From NCBI GenBank assembly GCA_014656175.1, contig BNBX01000003.1, positions 242,573 to 306,572 on the forward strand: 64,000 nt of DNA. Direction: 5' to 3'. The position numbers and the translations under genes were made by a program. This document shows positions 15,961 to 25,552 of this stretch, one piece after another. Origin of the DNA: Streptomyces werraensis (lineage in GTDB: Bacteria > Actinomycetota > Actinomycetes > Streptomycetales > Streptomycetaceae). The notes under the pieces were generated by a model. That model worked only from the letters and a program-made list of their open reading frames with translations, searched no databases and had not been told where the DNA came from. Position 1 is the stretch's first letter; every line of letters begins with the position of its first letter.

Positions 15961-16593
15961 TCACCGGACCAGGACGACCTCCAGGGTGCGCGGCCCGTGC
16001 ACGCCCTCCACCCGGTCCAGCTCGATGTCGCTGGTCGCGGAGGGTCCGGAGATCCACGTCAACGGGCGGGCGGGGTCGAGGCGTTCGAGGGCCTGCGGCA
16101 CGGACGCCACCACCTGGCCGGGGACGCGCACCACGCAGATGTGGTGGTCGGGGATCAGACTGATCCGGCGCCGGCCCTGGTCGGGGGAGCCGTCCAGCAC
16201 GATCGTGCCGGTCTCGGCGACCGCCACGGCGCAGCCGGTGACGACGCTGTCCACCTGGTCCAGTTCGTGCGGAGTGCTCGTCGCCTCGTCCCGCACCCGC
16301 GTCACCTCGGCCGCCGCGAGCCAGCCCTCGTCGAGGCCGGACGGCACGAGCACGGTCGACGCGCCCCGCGCCGCCAGGAGGTCCGCCACGACCCTTGGCA
16401 GCGAGCCCGGGTCGGTCCGGTGCACGACCGCCCGGTAGTCCGCCAGGTTCTCCGCCAGCAGGTCCACCGTCTCCTCGACGGTCCGCTCCCCGTGCTCGCG
16501 CAGATAGTCCCGCTCGACCGGCCCGTCCTCACCCGGCGGCACGTCCGCCAGCGCCCGGCGCACCCGGCCCAGGATCCGCTCCCTGCTGCTCAC
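15961..16593 (-). CDS. lutC: LutC-like LUD-domain lactate-utilisation protein
   Basis: 210 residues of LUD (DUF162) fold, with the family segments VVTGCAVAVAETGTIV, DHHICVVRVPGQVVASVPQAL and WISGPSATSDIELDRVEGVHG. LutC works with LutA and LutB to oxidise L-lactate to pyruvate. The GTG start at 16593 overlaps the lutB stop by 4 bp, which fixes the start. It is the last gene of the leftward rha-lut operon. The decayed ABC fragment and repeat lie just beyond its stop. Confidence 0.92.
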   Translation of the reverse strand: MSSRERILGRVRRALADVPPGEDGPVERDYLREHGERTVEETVDLLAENLADYRAVVHRTDPGSLPRVVADLLAARGASTVLVPSGLDEGWLAAAEVTRVRDEATSTPHELDQVDSVVTGCAVAVAETGTIVLDGSPDQGRRRISLIPDHHICVVRVPGQVVASVPQALERLDPARPLTWISGPSATSDIELDRVEGVHGPRTLEVVLVR

Positions 16594-18068
16594 GCTCCAC
16601 CGTCCTTCCCGCCGCGCGTCCGCTGCCACCAGTCCCGGAAGGGCTCCGCCGGCACCGCCGGCAGGTCCCGGGTCCCGCTCCACGCCCTGCCCGGCCCCGG
16701 CAGGGTGCGCGGATGCAGCCGCCGCGTGCGCGACGCGAGCCGCTGCCCGGTGCGCAGCGCGCCGGGACGGGTGAGCGCCCAGCGGGCCGCGCGCATCGCC
16801 GCCCGCTCGGCCGCGTGGCCCTTCGCGGGCCGCAGCCGCACCTTGCTGCCCTCGCGGACGGCCTCGCCGCCCTCCACCACCCGCTCCCGCAGATGCACCA
16901 GCACCTCGGGGATGTCGATGGCGACCGGGCACACCTCGTAGCAGGCCCCGCACAGCGACGAGGCGTACGGCAGGGAGGCGTCGATCTCGCTGCCGGTGCC
17001 CCGGAGCTGGGGGCTGAGGATGGCGCCGATCGGGCCGGGATAGACCGAGCCGTACGCGTGCCCGCCGGCCCGCTCGTACACCGGGCAGACGTTCAGACAG
17101 GCGGAGCAGCGGATGCAGCGCAGCGCCTGCCGGCCCACCTCGTCGGCGAGGGTGTCGGTGCGGCCGTTGTCCAGCAGGACGAGGTGGAAGGAGCGCGGAC
17201 CGTCCCCGTCCGTCGTCCCGGTCCACATCGAGGTGTACGGGTTCATCCGCTCGGCCGTGGAGGACCGGGGGAGGGTCTGCAGGAACACCTCCAGGTCCTG
17301 CCAGGTCGGCACGATCTTCTCGATGCCCACCACCGAGATCAGCGTCTCCGGCAGGGTCAGGCACATCCGCCCGTTGCCCTCGGACTCCACCACGACGAGC
17401 GTGCCGGTCTCGGCGACCATGAAGTTGGCGCCGGAGATGCCGACCTTGGCGCGCAGGAACTTCTCGCGCAGATGCAGCCGCGCCGCCTCCGCGAGGTCGG
17501 CGGGCGTGTCCGTGAGCCCTTCGGGGGCGGGGCGGCCCCACTCGCCCATCTCCCGGGTGAAGATGTCGCGGATCTCCCCGCGGTTGCGGTGGATCGCCGG
17601 GACCAGGATGTGCGACGGCCGGTCCTCGCCCAACTGCACGATCAGCTCGGCGAGATCGGTCTCGTAGGCGTGGATGCCCTGCGCCTCCAGCGCCTCGTTC
17701 AGGGCGATCTCCTGCGTCGCCATCGACTTGACCTTGACGACCTCCGTCTCGCCGGTCGCCTTCACCAGCTCGGACACGATCCGGTTCGCCTCGTCGGCGT
17801 CGGCAGCCCAGTGGACGACACCGCCCGCCGCGGTCACCGACTCCTCCAACTGCACCAGGTACCGGTCCAGATGACGCAGCGTGCGGTCTTTGATCCGCTT
17901 GCCCGCCTGCCGAAGCCGCTCCCAGTCGTCCAGCTCCGCGACCGCCCGTGCCCGCTTGGCGCGGATGGTGTGCGTGGCGTGCCGCAGATTGCCGCGCAGG
18001 GTGGTGTCCCGGACCGCCTCCCGGGCCGCCACGGGGAAAGCGGGCATACCGACGAACGTTCCGCTCAT
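16590..18068 (-). CDS. lutB: LutB iron-sulfur lactate-utilisation protein
   Basis: 492 residues: an N-terminal LUD domain (about 70-300) and a C-terminal ferredoxin-like part with two cysteine clusters, CIRCSACLNVCP (C318, C321, C324, C328) and CGACYEVCP (C373, C376, C380), for two [4Fe-4S] centres. LutB passes electrons within the LutABC complex that oxidises L-lactate to pyruvate. ATG 18068 overlaps the lutA stop (ATGA) and its stop overlaps lutC (GTGA), so all three are coupled. The longer open frame to 18293 is not used. Confidence 0.93.
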   Translation of the reverse strand: MSGTFVGMPAFPVAAREAVRDTTLRGNLRHATHTIRAKRARAVAELDDWERLRQAGKRIKDRTLRHLDRYLVQLEESVTAAGGVVHWAADADEANRIVSELVKATGETEVVKVKSMATQEIALNEALEAQGIHAYETDLAELIVQLGEDRPSHILVPAIHRNRGEIRDIFTREMGEWGRPAPEGLTDTPADLAEAARLHLREKFLRAKVGISGANFMVAETGTLVVVESEGNGRMCLTLPETLISVVGIEKIVPTWQDLEVFLQTLPRSSTAERMNPYTSMWTGTTDGDGPRSFHLVLLDNGRTDTLADEVGRQALRCIRCSACLNVCPVYERAGGHAYGSVYPGPIGAILSPQLRGTGSEIDASLPYASSLCGACYEVCPVAIDIPEVLVHLRERVVEGGEAVREGSKVRLRPAKGHAAERAAMRAARWALTRPGALRTGQRLASRTRRLHPRTLPGPGRAWSGTRDLPAVPAEPFRDWWQRTRGGKDGGA

Positions 18069-18820
18069 ACGGCCGGGTCCTCCTCCGTGCTCGCCAGGAT
18101 CTCCGCGATGTGCACCGGCCGCATACCGGTCCGCAGCCGTGTCATCGTGCCGCCGATGTGCATCAGACAGGAGTTGTCCGCCGCGCACAGCACCTCCGCG
18201 CCCGTCGACTCGGCGTTGCGCACCTTGTCCGCGCCCATCGCCGCCGACACATCGGCGTTCTTCAGCGCGAACGTGCCGCCGAACCCGCAGCACTCGTCCG
18301 CGCCCGGCAGCTCCACCAGCTCCAGCCCCTTCACCGCGCGCAGCAGCCGCAGCGGCCGCTCGCCCAGCCCGAGCGAGCGCAGCCCGTGACAGGTCGGGTG
18401 GTACGTCACCCGGTGCGGGTAGTACGCCCCGACGTCCGTCACCTCCAGCACGTCCGCCAGGAACTCGGTGAGTTCGTACGTCTTCGGCACCACCGGCGCC
18501 AGCACCGTCGCCAGACGGTCCCCGCGCCCCTCGGAGCGGGCCCGCTCACCCATGCGCGGGTACAGCTCCCGCACCATCGCCCCGCACGAACCGGACGGCG
18601 TCACGATCGCGTCGTAGTCGCGGAAGACGTCCGCGAAGTGACGGGCCATGGGCTCCGTCTCGTGCCGGTACCCGGTGTTGTAGTGGGCCTGGCCGCAGCA
18701 GGTCTGCGCCTCGGGGAAGTCGACGTCGACGCCCAGCCGGGTGAGCAGCTTCACCACGGCGCGGCCGGTGTCGGGATAGAGCGTGTCGTTGACGCAGGTC
18801 AGGAACAGGGCGACACGCAT
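18065..18820 (-). CDS. lutA: LutA cysteine-rich CCG-domain protein
   Basis: 251 residues with two CCG domains (CCGQAHYNTG and ADECCGFGGTFALKN), which bind an unusual iron-sulfur cluster in heterodisulfide-reductase and LutA/GlpC-type proteins. It begins MRVALFLTCVNDTLYPD, the standard LutA start, with a ribosome site GAGGAGCC before ATG 18820. It lies 74 bp after rhaB on the same strand, so the lut genes probably belong to the rhamnose transcript. Their role there would be to oxidise L-lactate made from lactaldehyde. Confidence 0.92.
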   Translation of the reverse strand: MRVALFLTCVNDTLYPDTGRAVVKLLTRLGVDVDFPEAQTCCGQAHYNTGYRHETEPMARHFADVFRDYDAIVTPSGSCGAMVRELYPRMGERARSEGRGDRLATVLAPVVPKTYELTEFLADVLEVTDVGAYYPHRVTYHPTCHGLRSLGLGERPLRLLRAVKGLELVELPGADECCGFGGTFALKNADVSAAMGADKVRNAESTGAEVLCAADNSCLMHIGGTMTRLRTGMRPVHIAEILASTEEDPAV

Positions 18821-18894
18821 CGAGGCTCCTCGTCCGGTCGATCTTCGGATGACGGGCAGGGTAGTGCGGGTCCGGGCGCCGGGGGGAGACCCGG

Positions 18895-20343
18895 TCACGG
18901 TCCGGCGAGCCGGGCGTGGGCCGCCTCCCAGCGCCGGGTGTCGCCGCGCGGCTCGTACCGGGTGAGCGGCTGGGTGGCGGCCAGCAGCCGCCGCATCCCG
19001 GGGAGATCGCCGACCTGCCCCTGGGCGCGGGCCTGCACCAGCACGTTGCCGAACGCCGCCGCCTCGGCAGGCCCGGCCACCACCGGCAGCCCGCAGGCGT
19101 CGGCGGTGAGCTGGCACAGCAGGGCGTTGCGGGTGCCGCCGCCCACGACGTGCACCACGTCCACGGTCCGTCCGGCGAGCCGCTGCGCGTCCTCGACGGC
19201 GCTGCGGTGGGCGAGGGCGAGCGAGTCGAGAATGCAGCGCACGGTCGCGGCGGGGGAGCCCGGCACCGGCTGCCCCGACGCGCGGCACGCCTCGGCGATC
19301 CGCTCCGGCATCCGCCCGGGCGCCAGGAACGCGGCGTCGCCGGCGTCCACCACCGACCGCAGCGCCGGCGCCCCGGCCGCCTCCCGCAGCAACGCGCCCA
19401 GGTCCGGCTCGTCCCAGGCGCGCAGGCACTCCTGCAGCAGCCACAGCCCCATGATGTTGCGCAGGTAGCGGACGGTGCCGTCCAGCCCCAGCTCGTTGGT
19501 GAAGTTCGCTGCCCGGCTCTCCTCGGTCAGCACGGGCGCGTCCAGCTCAAGACCGGCCAGCGACCAGGTGCCGGTGCAGATGTACGCGAACCGCTCGCCG
19601 TCCGCCGGCACGGCGGCCACCGCGGACGCCGTGTCGTGCGAGGCGACCGCCGTCACCGGCACCGGCCCGCTCAGCCCGGTCTCCTCCAGCACCTCCGGCC
19701 GCAGTACCCCCGCCGGGTCGCCCGGCAGCCGCAGCGGCGCGAACAGCCCCAGGTCGATCCCCAGTCGCTCCGCGATCCCGTGTGCCCAGGTGCGGGTGCG
19801 CGGGTCGATCAGCTGCGTGGTGGAGGCGTTGGTCAGCTCGGTGCCCTGCTCCCCGGTCAGCCAGTACACCAGCAGGTCGGGCATCAGCAGCAACCTCTCG
19901 GCCTGCGCGAACTGCCGTGTGTCGCGGGCCGCGACGAGCTGGTACAGCGTGTTGAACGGCGCGTACTGAAGCCCGGTCGCCGCGTACAGCTCCAAGGCCG
20001 GCACGGTCGCCCACACCTTCTCGGCGACGCTGTCGGTCCGCCCGTCGCGGTAGTGCACGGGGTTGCCCAGCAGCGCCCCGTCCGCGTCGAGCAGCCCGTG
20101 GTCGACGGCCCAGCTGTCGATGCCGACCGAGGCGACCTCCCCGGCCGCCCGCAACCCGTCCAGCACCCCGGCGTACAGCCCCAGCACGTCCCAGCGCAGC
20201 CCTTCCGGAACCCGCACCGGCCGGTTGGGGAACCGGTGCGCCTCCGTCAGCTCCAGGCTGCCGGGGCCCACCCGGCCGACCATGACACGCCCGCTGGACG
20301 CGCCGAGATCGACCGCCGCGTACGCCCCCAGGCCGCCGCTCAT
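18895..20343 (-). CDS. rhaB: L-rhamnulokinase
   Basis: 482 residues of the FGGY carbohydrate-kinase family: N-terminal phosphate loop AVDLGASSGRVM, substrate region GIDSWAVDHGLLD and HYRDGRT, and C-terminal adenosine motif VVGGGTRNALLCQLTADA. It phosphorylates L-rhamnulose to L-rhamnulose 1-phosphate with ATP. ATG 20343 overlaps the aldolase/dehydrogenase stop by 4 bp, fixing both the start and the operon order rhaI-rhaEW-rhaB. The first LutA codon lies 74 bp downstream. Confidence 0.93.
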   Translation of the reverse strand: MSGGLGAYAAVDLGASSGRVMVGRVGPGSLELTEAHRFPNRPVRVPEGLRWDVLGLYAGVLDGLRAAGEVASVGIDSWAVDHGLLDADGALLGNPVHYRDGRTDSVAEKVWATVPALELYAATGLQYAPFNTLYQLVAARDTRQFAQAERLLLMPDLLVYWLTGEQGTELTNASTTQLIDPRTRTWAHGIAERLGIDLGLFAPLRLPGDPAGVLRPEVLEETGLSGPVPVTAVASHDTASAVAAVPADGERFAYICTGTWSLAGLELDAPVLTEESRAANFTNELGLDGTVRYLRNIMGLWLLQECLRAWDEPDLGALLREAAGAPALRSVVDAGDAAFLAPGRMPERIAEACRASGQPVPGSPAATVRCILDSLALAHRSAVEDAQRLAGRTVDVVHVVGGGTRNALLCQLTADACGLPVVAGPAEAAAFGNVLVQARAQGQVGDLPGMRRLLAATQPLTRYEPRGDTRRWEAAHARLAGP

Positions 20344-22376
20344 CGCAGGAAGGCGGCGGGGACGCCGGCGTCGACCGGGACGTGCAGACCGGTGGTGTGG
20401 GTGAGGTCGCCGCCGGTCAGCGCGAACACGGCGTTCGCCACGTGCTCCGGCAGCACCTCCCGCTTCAGCAGGGTCCGCTGTGCGTAGAACTCGCCCAGCT
20501 TCTCCTCGGGCACCCCGTACACGGCCGCACGCCGGGCACCCCAGCCGCCCGCGAAGATCCCCGAACCGCGCACCACACCGTCCGGGTTGACGCCGTTGAC
20601 CCGGATGCCGTGTTCGCCCAGCTCCGCCGCCAGCAGCCGCACCTGGTGCGCCTGGTCCGCCTTGGCCGCCGAGTACGCGATGTTGTGGGGACCGGCGAAC
20701 ACCGCGTTCTTGCTGGCGATGTACACGATGTCGCCGCCCAGCCGCTGGGCGGTCATCACCCGCGCCGCCTCCCGCGACACCAGGAACGAACCCCGGGCCA
20801 TGACGGAGTGCTGGAGGTCCCAGTCCCTCGCCGACGTCTCCAGCAACGGCTTGGAGAGGGAGATCCCGGCGTTGTTCACCACCAGGTCCACCCCGCCGAA
20901 GGCGAGCACGGCCTGCCGGAACGCGGCGGCGATCTGCTCCTCGTCCGTCACGTCCACGGTCACCGCGACGGCCTTGTCCGGCCCGCCCAGCTCCTCCGCG
21001 ACCCTCGCCGCGTTCTCCCCGTTCAGATCGGCCACGACCACACACGCGCCCTCGGCGGACAGCCGCCGCGCGATGGCCTTCCCGATCCCGCTGCCTGCCC
21101 CGGTCACCAACGCCACCCGGGTGGCCAGCGGCTTCGGCGGCGGCATCCGCCGCAGCTTCGCCTCCTCCAGCGCCCAGTACTCGATGCGGAACTTCTCCGA
21201 CTCCTCGATCGGCGCATACGTGGAGACCGCCTCGGCCCCGCGCATCACGTTGATCGCGTTGAGGTAGAACTCCCCGGCCACCCGCGCCGTCTGCTTGTCC
21301 TTGCCGAAGCTGAACATGCCGACGCCCGGCACCAGCACGATCGCCGGGTCGGCGCCGCGCATCGCGGGGGAGCCGGGCTCCGCGTGCCGCTCGTAGTAGG
21401 CGGCGTACTCCTGCCGATAGTCGGCGTGCAGCTCCTCCAGCCGCGTCACCGCCTCGTCGAGCGGCGTGGACGGCGGCAGATCCAGCACCAGCGGGCGCAC
21501 CTTGGTGCGCAGGAAATGGTCCGGACACGACGTCCCCAGCGCGGCCAGCCGAGGATGCTCGGCCCGCGCCAGGAAGTCCAGCACGGTGTCGGAGTCGTCG
21601 AAGTGTCCGACCTGCGGCCGGTCCTGCGAGGCGATGGCCCGCACGTACGCAGCGAGAGCCGCCGCGCGCTCCCGCCGCTCGCCCCGCGGCAGCGCCTCGT
21701 ACCCCTCGATCACGGGCCCGAACGGCTCGGGCCGCCCCCGCTCGGCGAGGAAGCGTTCGGCGGTACGGATGATGTGCAGCGAGTTCCGCTCGCACTCCTC
21801 GGAGGTGTCACCCCAGGCGGTGATCCCGTGCCCCCCGAGCACACAGCCGACGGCCCGCGGATTCCGGGCCTTCACGGCGGCGATGTCCAGGCCCAGCTGG
21901 AACCCCGGCCGCCGCCACGGCACCCAGACCACGGTGTCGCCGAAACACTCGGCGGTCAGCTTCTCCCCCTCGGCGGCACACGCCAGCGCGATGCCCGAGT
22001 CGGGGTGCAGATGATCGACGTGCGCGGCGTCCACCAGCCCGTGCATCGCTGTGTCGATGGAGGGCGCGGCACCCCCCTTGCCGTGCAGGCAGTAGTCGAA
22101 CGCGGCGACCGTCTCGTCCTCGCGCTCCACCCCCGGATACACGTCGGCGAGCGCCCGCAGCCGGTCGAGCCGCAGCACGGCCAGCCCGTCCTCGGTCAGG
22201 GTCCCGAGATCCCCACCGGACCCCTTGACCCACATCAGCTCCACATCACCCCCGGTGACGGGATCGACGTCCCGCCCTTTGGCGGAGGCGTTCCCCCCGG
22301 CGTAGTTGGTGTTCCGGGGATCGGACCCCAGCCGGTGCGACCGACCGAGCAGAGCGTCGACTTCACGGTGAACCAT
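20340..22376 (-). CDS. rhaEW: Bifunctional rhamnulose-1-phosphate aldolase / L-lactaldehyde dehydrogenase
   Basis: 678 residues, a natural fusion. The N-terminal ~400 residues are a class II aldolase/adducin domain (YAGGNASAKGRD, DHLHPDSG and LGGHGITAWGD with metal-binding histidines). The C-terminal part from about 415 is a short-chain dehydrogenase with ALVTGAGSGIGKAIA, VVNNAGIS and the catalytic YSAAKADQ. It splits rhamnulose 1-phosphate to DHAP and L-lactaldehyde and oxidises the latter to L-lactate. The RhaEW fusion is known from rhamnose pathways in several phyla. Its product explains the lutABC genes downstream. Confidence 0.92.
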   Translation of the reverse strand: MVHREVDALLGRSHRLGSDPRNTNYAGGNASAKGRDVDPVTGGDVELMWVKGSGGDLGTLTEDGLAVLRLDRLRALADVYPGVEREDETVAAFDYCLHGKGGAAPSIDTAMHGLVDAAHVDHLHPDSGIALACAAEGEKLTAECFGDTVVWVPWRRPGFQLGLDIAAVKARNPRAVGCVLGGHGITAWGDTSEECERNSLHIIRTAERFLAERGRPEPFGPVIEGYEALPRGERRERAAALAAYVRAIASQDRPQVGHFDDSDTVLDFLARAEHPRLAALGTSCPDHFLRTKVRPLVLDLPPSTPLDEAVTRLEELHADYRQEYAAYYERHAEPGSPAMRGADPAIVLVPGVGMFSFGKDKQTARVAGEFYLNAINVMRGAEAVSTYAPIEESEKFRIEYWALEEAKLRRMPPPKPLATRVALVTGAGSGIGKAIARRLSAEGACVVVADLNGENAARVAEELGGPDKAVAVTVDVTDEEQIAAAFRQAVLAFGGVDLVVNNAGISLSKPLLETSARDWDLQHSVMARGSFLVSREAARVMTAQRLGGDIVYIASKNAVFAGPHNIAYSAAKADQAHQVRLLAAELGEHGIRVNGVNPDGVVRGSGIFAGGWGARRAAVYGVPEEKLGEFYAQRTLLKREVLPEHVANAVFALTGGDLTHTTGLHVPVDAGVPAAFLR

Positions 22377-22420
22377 GACAACCAGTCCTTGAGGAAGAGG
22401 GAAGAGCAGGACACGCCTTC

Positions 22421-22470
22421 AGGGGCGCGGGGAACTGCGCGACCAGCCCTCCGAACCCGCACCCGGCGAC
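22421..22470. repeat. Streptomyces-type intergenic repeat
   Basis: The AGGGGCGCGGGGAACTGCGC stretch in the 115-bp rhaI-rhaEW gap resembles a small intergenic repeat that I recall as frequent in Streptomyces genomes. GCGC blocks can pair. Only one copy is seen in this window, so the class assignment is from memory. Confidence 0.45.
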
Positions 22471-22491
22471 GAAACGGAACCCGGCAGACGT

Positions 22492-23652
22492 CTACGCCCC
22501 CCAGCCGGCCTGCTCACCCCCGACCCGCTCGGCCACGATCTTCTCGGCCCACCCCGACCGCGCGTACGCCGCCATGGGATCGGGGTCCAACCCCATCTCC
22601 TCCCGCACCTCCCGGAGAAGCGGACGCACGTCCGTACTGAACGCGTCCATCAGCACGGCGTTGGCGCCCAGCACATCCCCCTCCCGCTGCGCCGCAGCCA
22701 ACGCGTCCCGGTCGACCAGCAACGCCTTGGCGGTGGCCTCCTGCACGTTCATCACGGACCGCACAATCGCCGGAATCTTCGACTCCACGTTGTGGCACTG
22801 ATCCAGCATGAACGCCACGTCCCCCGACAGCCCGCCCCCGCGCACCACCTCGTACATGATCCGGAACAGCTGGAACGGGTCGGCCGCGCCGACCATCAGG
22901 TCGTCGTCCGCGTAGAAGCGCGAGTTGAAGTCGAACCCTCCGAGCTTCCCCTCCCGCAGCAGCGTCGCCACGATGAACTCGATGTTCGTGCCCGGCGCGT
23001 GATGCCCCGTGTCCACCACCACCCGCGCCTTCGGCCCCAGCTTCAGACAGTGCGCGTACGCCGTCCCCCAGTCGGGGACGTCCGTCGTGTAGAAGGCCGG
23101 CTCGAACAGCTTGTACTCCAGCAGCATCCGCTGGTCGTCGCCCAGCCGCCCGTACACCTCGGCGAGCGCCTCCGCCAGCCGGTCCTGCCGGGCTCGGATG
23201 TCGTCCTGCCCGGGGTAGTTGGTCCCGTCCGCGAACCACAGCTTCAGGTCCTTCGACCCGGTCGCGTCCATGATGTCGACGCACTCCAGCAGATGGTCCA
23301 CGGCCTTCCGGCGCACGGCCGCGTCCGGGTGGCAGACGGAGCCGAGCCGGTAGTCGTCGTCCTGGAAGGTGTTGGAGTTGATCGCGCCGAGCCGCAGCCC
23401 GCGGTCCTCGGCGTGCCGGGCCAGCGCCGCGTAGTCGTCGACCTCGTCCCAGGGAATGTGCAGCGCCACCGTCGGCGCCACGCCCGTGAACTCGTGCACC
23501 TTCGCCGCGTCGTCCAGCTTCTCCTGCGGGGTGCGGGGGACGCCCTGCTGCGCGAACACCTTGAACCGGGTGCCCGAGTTGCCGTACGCCCACGACGGCG
23601 TCTCGACTGCCTGGGTCTTGAGGGCGGTTTTCACCGCGGCGCGCTCGGTCAC
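22492..23652 (-). CDS. rhaI: L-rhamnose isomerase
   Basis: 386 residues of the RhaI type (Pseudomonas/Actinobacteria), a TIM-barrel xylose-isomerase-like fold: [53 protein letters not shown] and [16 protein letters not shown] carry the metal ligands. It converts L-rhamnose to L-rhamnulose. Start chosen at GTG 23652 because AGGAG lies 7 nt upstream; the longer frame to 23688 runs into the operator region. First gene of the leftward rha-lut operon, behind a TTGACA/TAGCTT promoter with a LacI-type operator. Confidence 0.94.
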   Translation of the reverse strand: MTERAAVKTALKTQAVETPSWAYGNSGTRFKVFAQQGVPRTPQEKLDDAAKVHEFTGVAPTVALHIPWDEVDDYAALARHAEDRGLRLGAINSNTFQDDDYRLGSVCHPDAAVRRKAVDHLLECVDIMDATGSKDLKLWFADGTNYPGQDDIRARQDRLAEALAEVYGRLGDDQRMLLEYKLFEPAFYTTDVPDWGTAYAHCLKLGPKARVVVDTGHHAPGTNIEFIVATLLREGKLGGFDFNSRFYADDDLMVGAADPFQLFRIMYEVVRGGGLSGDVAFMLDQCHNVESKIPAIVRSVMNVQEATAKALLVDRDALAAAQREGDVLGANAVLMDAFSTDVRPLLREVREEMGLDPDPMAAYARSGWAEKIVAERVGGEQAGWGA

Positions 23653-23673
23653 GTCAGGGCTCCTGTGACATCG

Positions 23674-23686
23674 GGTCGTAACGACC
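23674..23686. promoter_or_regulatory. Palindrome GGTCGTAACGACC in the rhaI leader
   Basis: A 13-bp palindrome with one central A, between the operator and the rhaI ribosome site. It may be an RNA or DNA signal; nothing more can be said. Confidence 0.3.
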
Positions 23687-23692
23687 ACAGAG

Positions 23693-23740
23693 TGAAACGA
23701 TTCAGAACGCGAAGCTAGGGGTCCGCCGAAGGGGTGTCAA
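23693..23740 (-). promoter_or_regulatory. rhaI promoter with RhaR operator
   Basis: On the minus strand, TTGACA (plus 23735-23740), a 17-bp spacer and TAGCTT (plus 23712-23717) form a near-consensus promoter. The 12-bp near-palindrome TGAAACGATTCA at 23693-23704 covers about +1 to +12. This is a standard LacI-type repression layout, and RhaR is the obvious candidate. Confidence 0.82.
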
Positions 23741-23788
23741 CCCCTCCGGCGGCGACCGTCTCGCGTGACCTGGGCGTGACCCGAACCT

Positions 23789-23805
23789 GTCGAAACTTTT
23801 TCGAC
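23789..23805. promoter_or_regulatory. Central palindrome of the rha divergent region
   Basis: GTCGAAA, three bases, then TTTCGAC: a 17-bp palindrome between the two promoters, with a core like the two RhaR sites. It may be an auxiliary operator for looping or the site of a second regulator. Confidence 0.55.
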
Positions 23806-23814
23806 CGTGACCCA

Positions 23815-23870
23815 TTGACGTGACATGCGTGACGCGCCTAACGTCCCGGCAACCCAGTTGAAACCTTTCA
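23815..23870 (+). promoter_or_regulatory. rhaT promoter with RhaR operator
   Basis: TTGACG (23815-23820), an 18-bp spacer and TAACGT (23839-23844) form the rightward promoter. The palindrome TGAAACCTTTCA (23859-23870) lies just past the expected start point and matches the rhaI operator at 10 of 12 positions. Confidence 0.8.
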
Positions 23871-23913
23871 CGACGCCGTGGGGCAGACCCGCCGGCGTCG
23901 TCGAGGAGCCCTC

Positions 23914-25428
23914 ATGACCCACCCGTCCGACACGGGTCCGGCCCCGGTCCTCGCGCTCAAGGGCATCTCGAAGTCCTTCGGCGCGGTCCGCGCGCTGCGG
24001 GACGTCTCCCTGGAGCTGTACCCCGGGGAGGTGCACGCCCTGGCCGGAGAGAACGGAGCCGGCAAGTCCACGCTCATCAAGACGCTCGCCGGAGTGCACC
24101 GGCCGGACGCCGGCCAGGTGCTGCTCGACGGCGCGCCCGTCGTCTTCCACGGACCCGGCGACGCCCGTGACGCCGGCATCGCCGTGATCTACCAGGAGCC
24201 GACGCTCTTCCCCGACCTGTCGATCGCCGAGAACATCTTCATGGGCCGCCGGCCCCGCCGCACCCTGCGCCGCATCGACCACCGGGCGACGCGTGACGCC
24301 ACCGCCGCCCTGATGAAGCGGCTCGGCGTCGAGCTGGACCCGGACCGGCCCGCCCGCGGACTGTCCATCGCCGACCAGCAGATCGTCGAGATCGCCAAGG
24401 CGCTCTCCTTCGACGCACGCGTTCTCATCATGGACGAGCCCACCGCCGCCCTCACCAACAGCGAGGTCGCCCGCCTCTTCGGCGTCGTCCGCGCGCTGCG
24501 CGACCAGGGCGCGGCCGTCCTGTTCATCTCCCACCGCCTGGAGGAGATCTTCGAGATCTGCCGGAGGGTCACCACCCTGCGGGACGGCGCCTGGATCGCG
24601 AGCGAGCCGCTCGACGGCATGACCGAGGACGACCTGGTCCGCCGCATGGTCGGCCGCGACCTGGCCGAGCTCTACCCCAAGCAGGACGTGACGCCCGGCG
24701 GGATCGCCCTGAGCGTGCGCCGCCTCACCCGGGAGGGCGTCTTCACCGATGTCTCCTTCGACGTGCGACGCGGCGAGATCGTGGGGCTGGCCGGACTGGT
24801 CGGCGCCGGACGCACCGAAGTGGCCCGCGCGGTCTTCGGCATCGACCGCTGGGACGCCGGCGAGGTGGAGGTCGACGGGCGGAAGCTGACCAACGGCGCC
24901 CCGTCCACCGCCATGGCCGCCGGACTCGCCCTGGTCCCCGAGGACCGGCGCGCCCAGGGCCTGGTGATGGACATGTCCATCGAGCGCAACATCGGCCTCA
25001 CCGGCCTCGGCGCCACCGTGAAGGCCGGGCTGATGGACCGCGGCGCCGAACGCAGCCGCTCCCTCGACTGGGCGGTGAAGCTCCGCGTCAAGTACGCCCG
25101 GATCGCCGACACCGTGAACACCCTGTCCGGCGGCAACCAGCAGAAGGTCGTCCTCGCCAAGTGGCTCGCCACACGCCCCAAGGTGCTGATCGTCGACGAG
25201 CCCACGCGCGGCATCGACGTCGGCACCAAGGCCGAGGTGCACCGGCTGCTGTCGCAGCTCGCCGCCGACGGCGTGGCCGTCCTGATGATCTCCTCCGACC
25301 TGCCCGAGGTCCTCGGCATGGCCGACCGCGTGCTGGTGATGCACGAGGGCCGGCTCACCGCCGAGATCCCCCGTACCGACGCCACCGAGGAGACCGTGAT
25401 GGCCGCAGCCACCGGGAGGGCCGCGTGA
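23914..25428 (+). CDS. rhaT: Rhamnose ABC importer, ATP-binding protein (two ABC domains)
   Basis: 504 residues with two ABC domains, as in sugar importers of the RbsA/RhaT class. Domain 1 has Walker [10 protein letters not shown] and Walker [10 protein letters not shown]; domain 2 has a degenerate Walker A (GLVGAGRTE) with a good signature LSGGNQQKV and Walker [13 protein letters not shown], the usual asymmetry of this class. It powers L-rhamnose uptake at the inner face of the membrane. ATG 23914 follows GAGGAGCC. First gene of the rightward operon, with a LacI-controlled promoter. Confidence 0.93.
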   Translation: MTHPSDTGPAPVLALKGISKSFGAVRALRDVSLELYPGEVHALAGENGAGKSTLIKTLAGVHRPDAGQVLLDGAPVVFHGPGDARDAGIAVIYQEPTLFPDLSIAENIFMGRRPRRTLRRIDHRATRDATAALMKRLGVELDPDRPARGLSIADQQIVEIAKALSFDARVLIMDEPTAALTNSEVARLFGVVRALRDQGAAVLFISHRLEEIFEICRRVTTLRDGAWIASEPLDGMTEDDLVRRMVGRDLAELYPKQDVTPGGIALSVRRLTREGVFTDVSFDVRRGEIVGLAGLVGAGRTEVARAVFGIDRWDAGEVEVDGRKLTNGAPSTAMAAGLALVPEDRRAQGLVMDMSIERNIGLTGLGATVKAGLMDRGAERSRSLDWAVKLRVKYARIADTVNTLSGGNQQKVVLAKWLATRPKVLIVDEPTRGIDVGTKAEVHRLLSQLAADGVAVLMISSDLPEVLGMADRVLVMHEGRLTAEIPRTDATEETVMAAATGRAA

Positions 25429-25441
25429 GACGGGAGTACCG

Positions 25442-25463
25442 CCCACGCCTTTCAGGCGGTGGG
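25442..25463 (+). other. Intra-operon hairpin between rhaT and rhaP
   Basis: CCCACGCCT and AGGCGGTGGG pair with a single bulge around a 3-nt loop in the 124-bp gap. It may adjust the amount of permease mRNA relative to the ATPase, or protect the upstream mRNA end. Confidence 0.4.
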
Positions 25464-25552
25464 GGAGCGCGAGCGGCCGCCGGCCCGCAGACGGACACGA
25501 TGCCCGCACCTCTGCGCCGCACGGGCGCGGAAGCGAACGAAAGGGGCACGGC

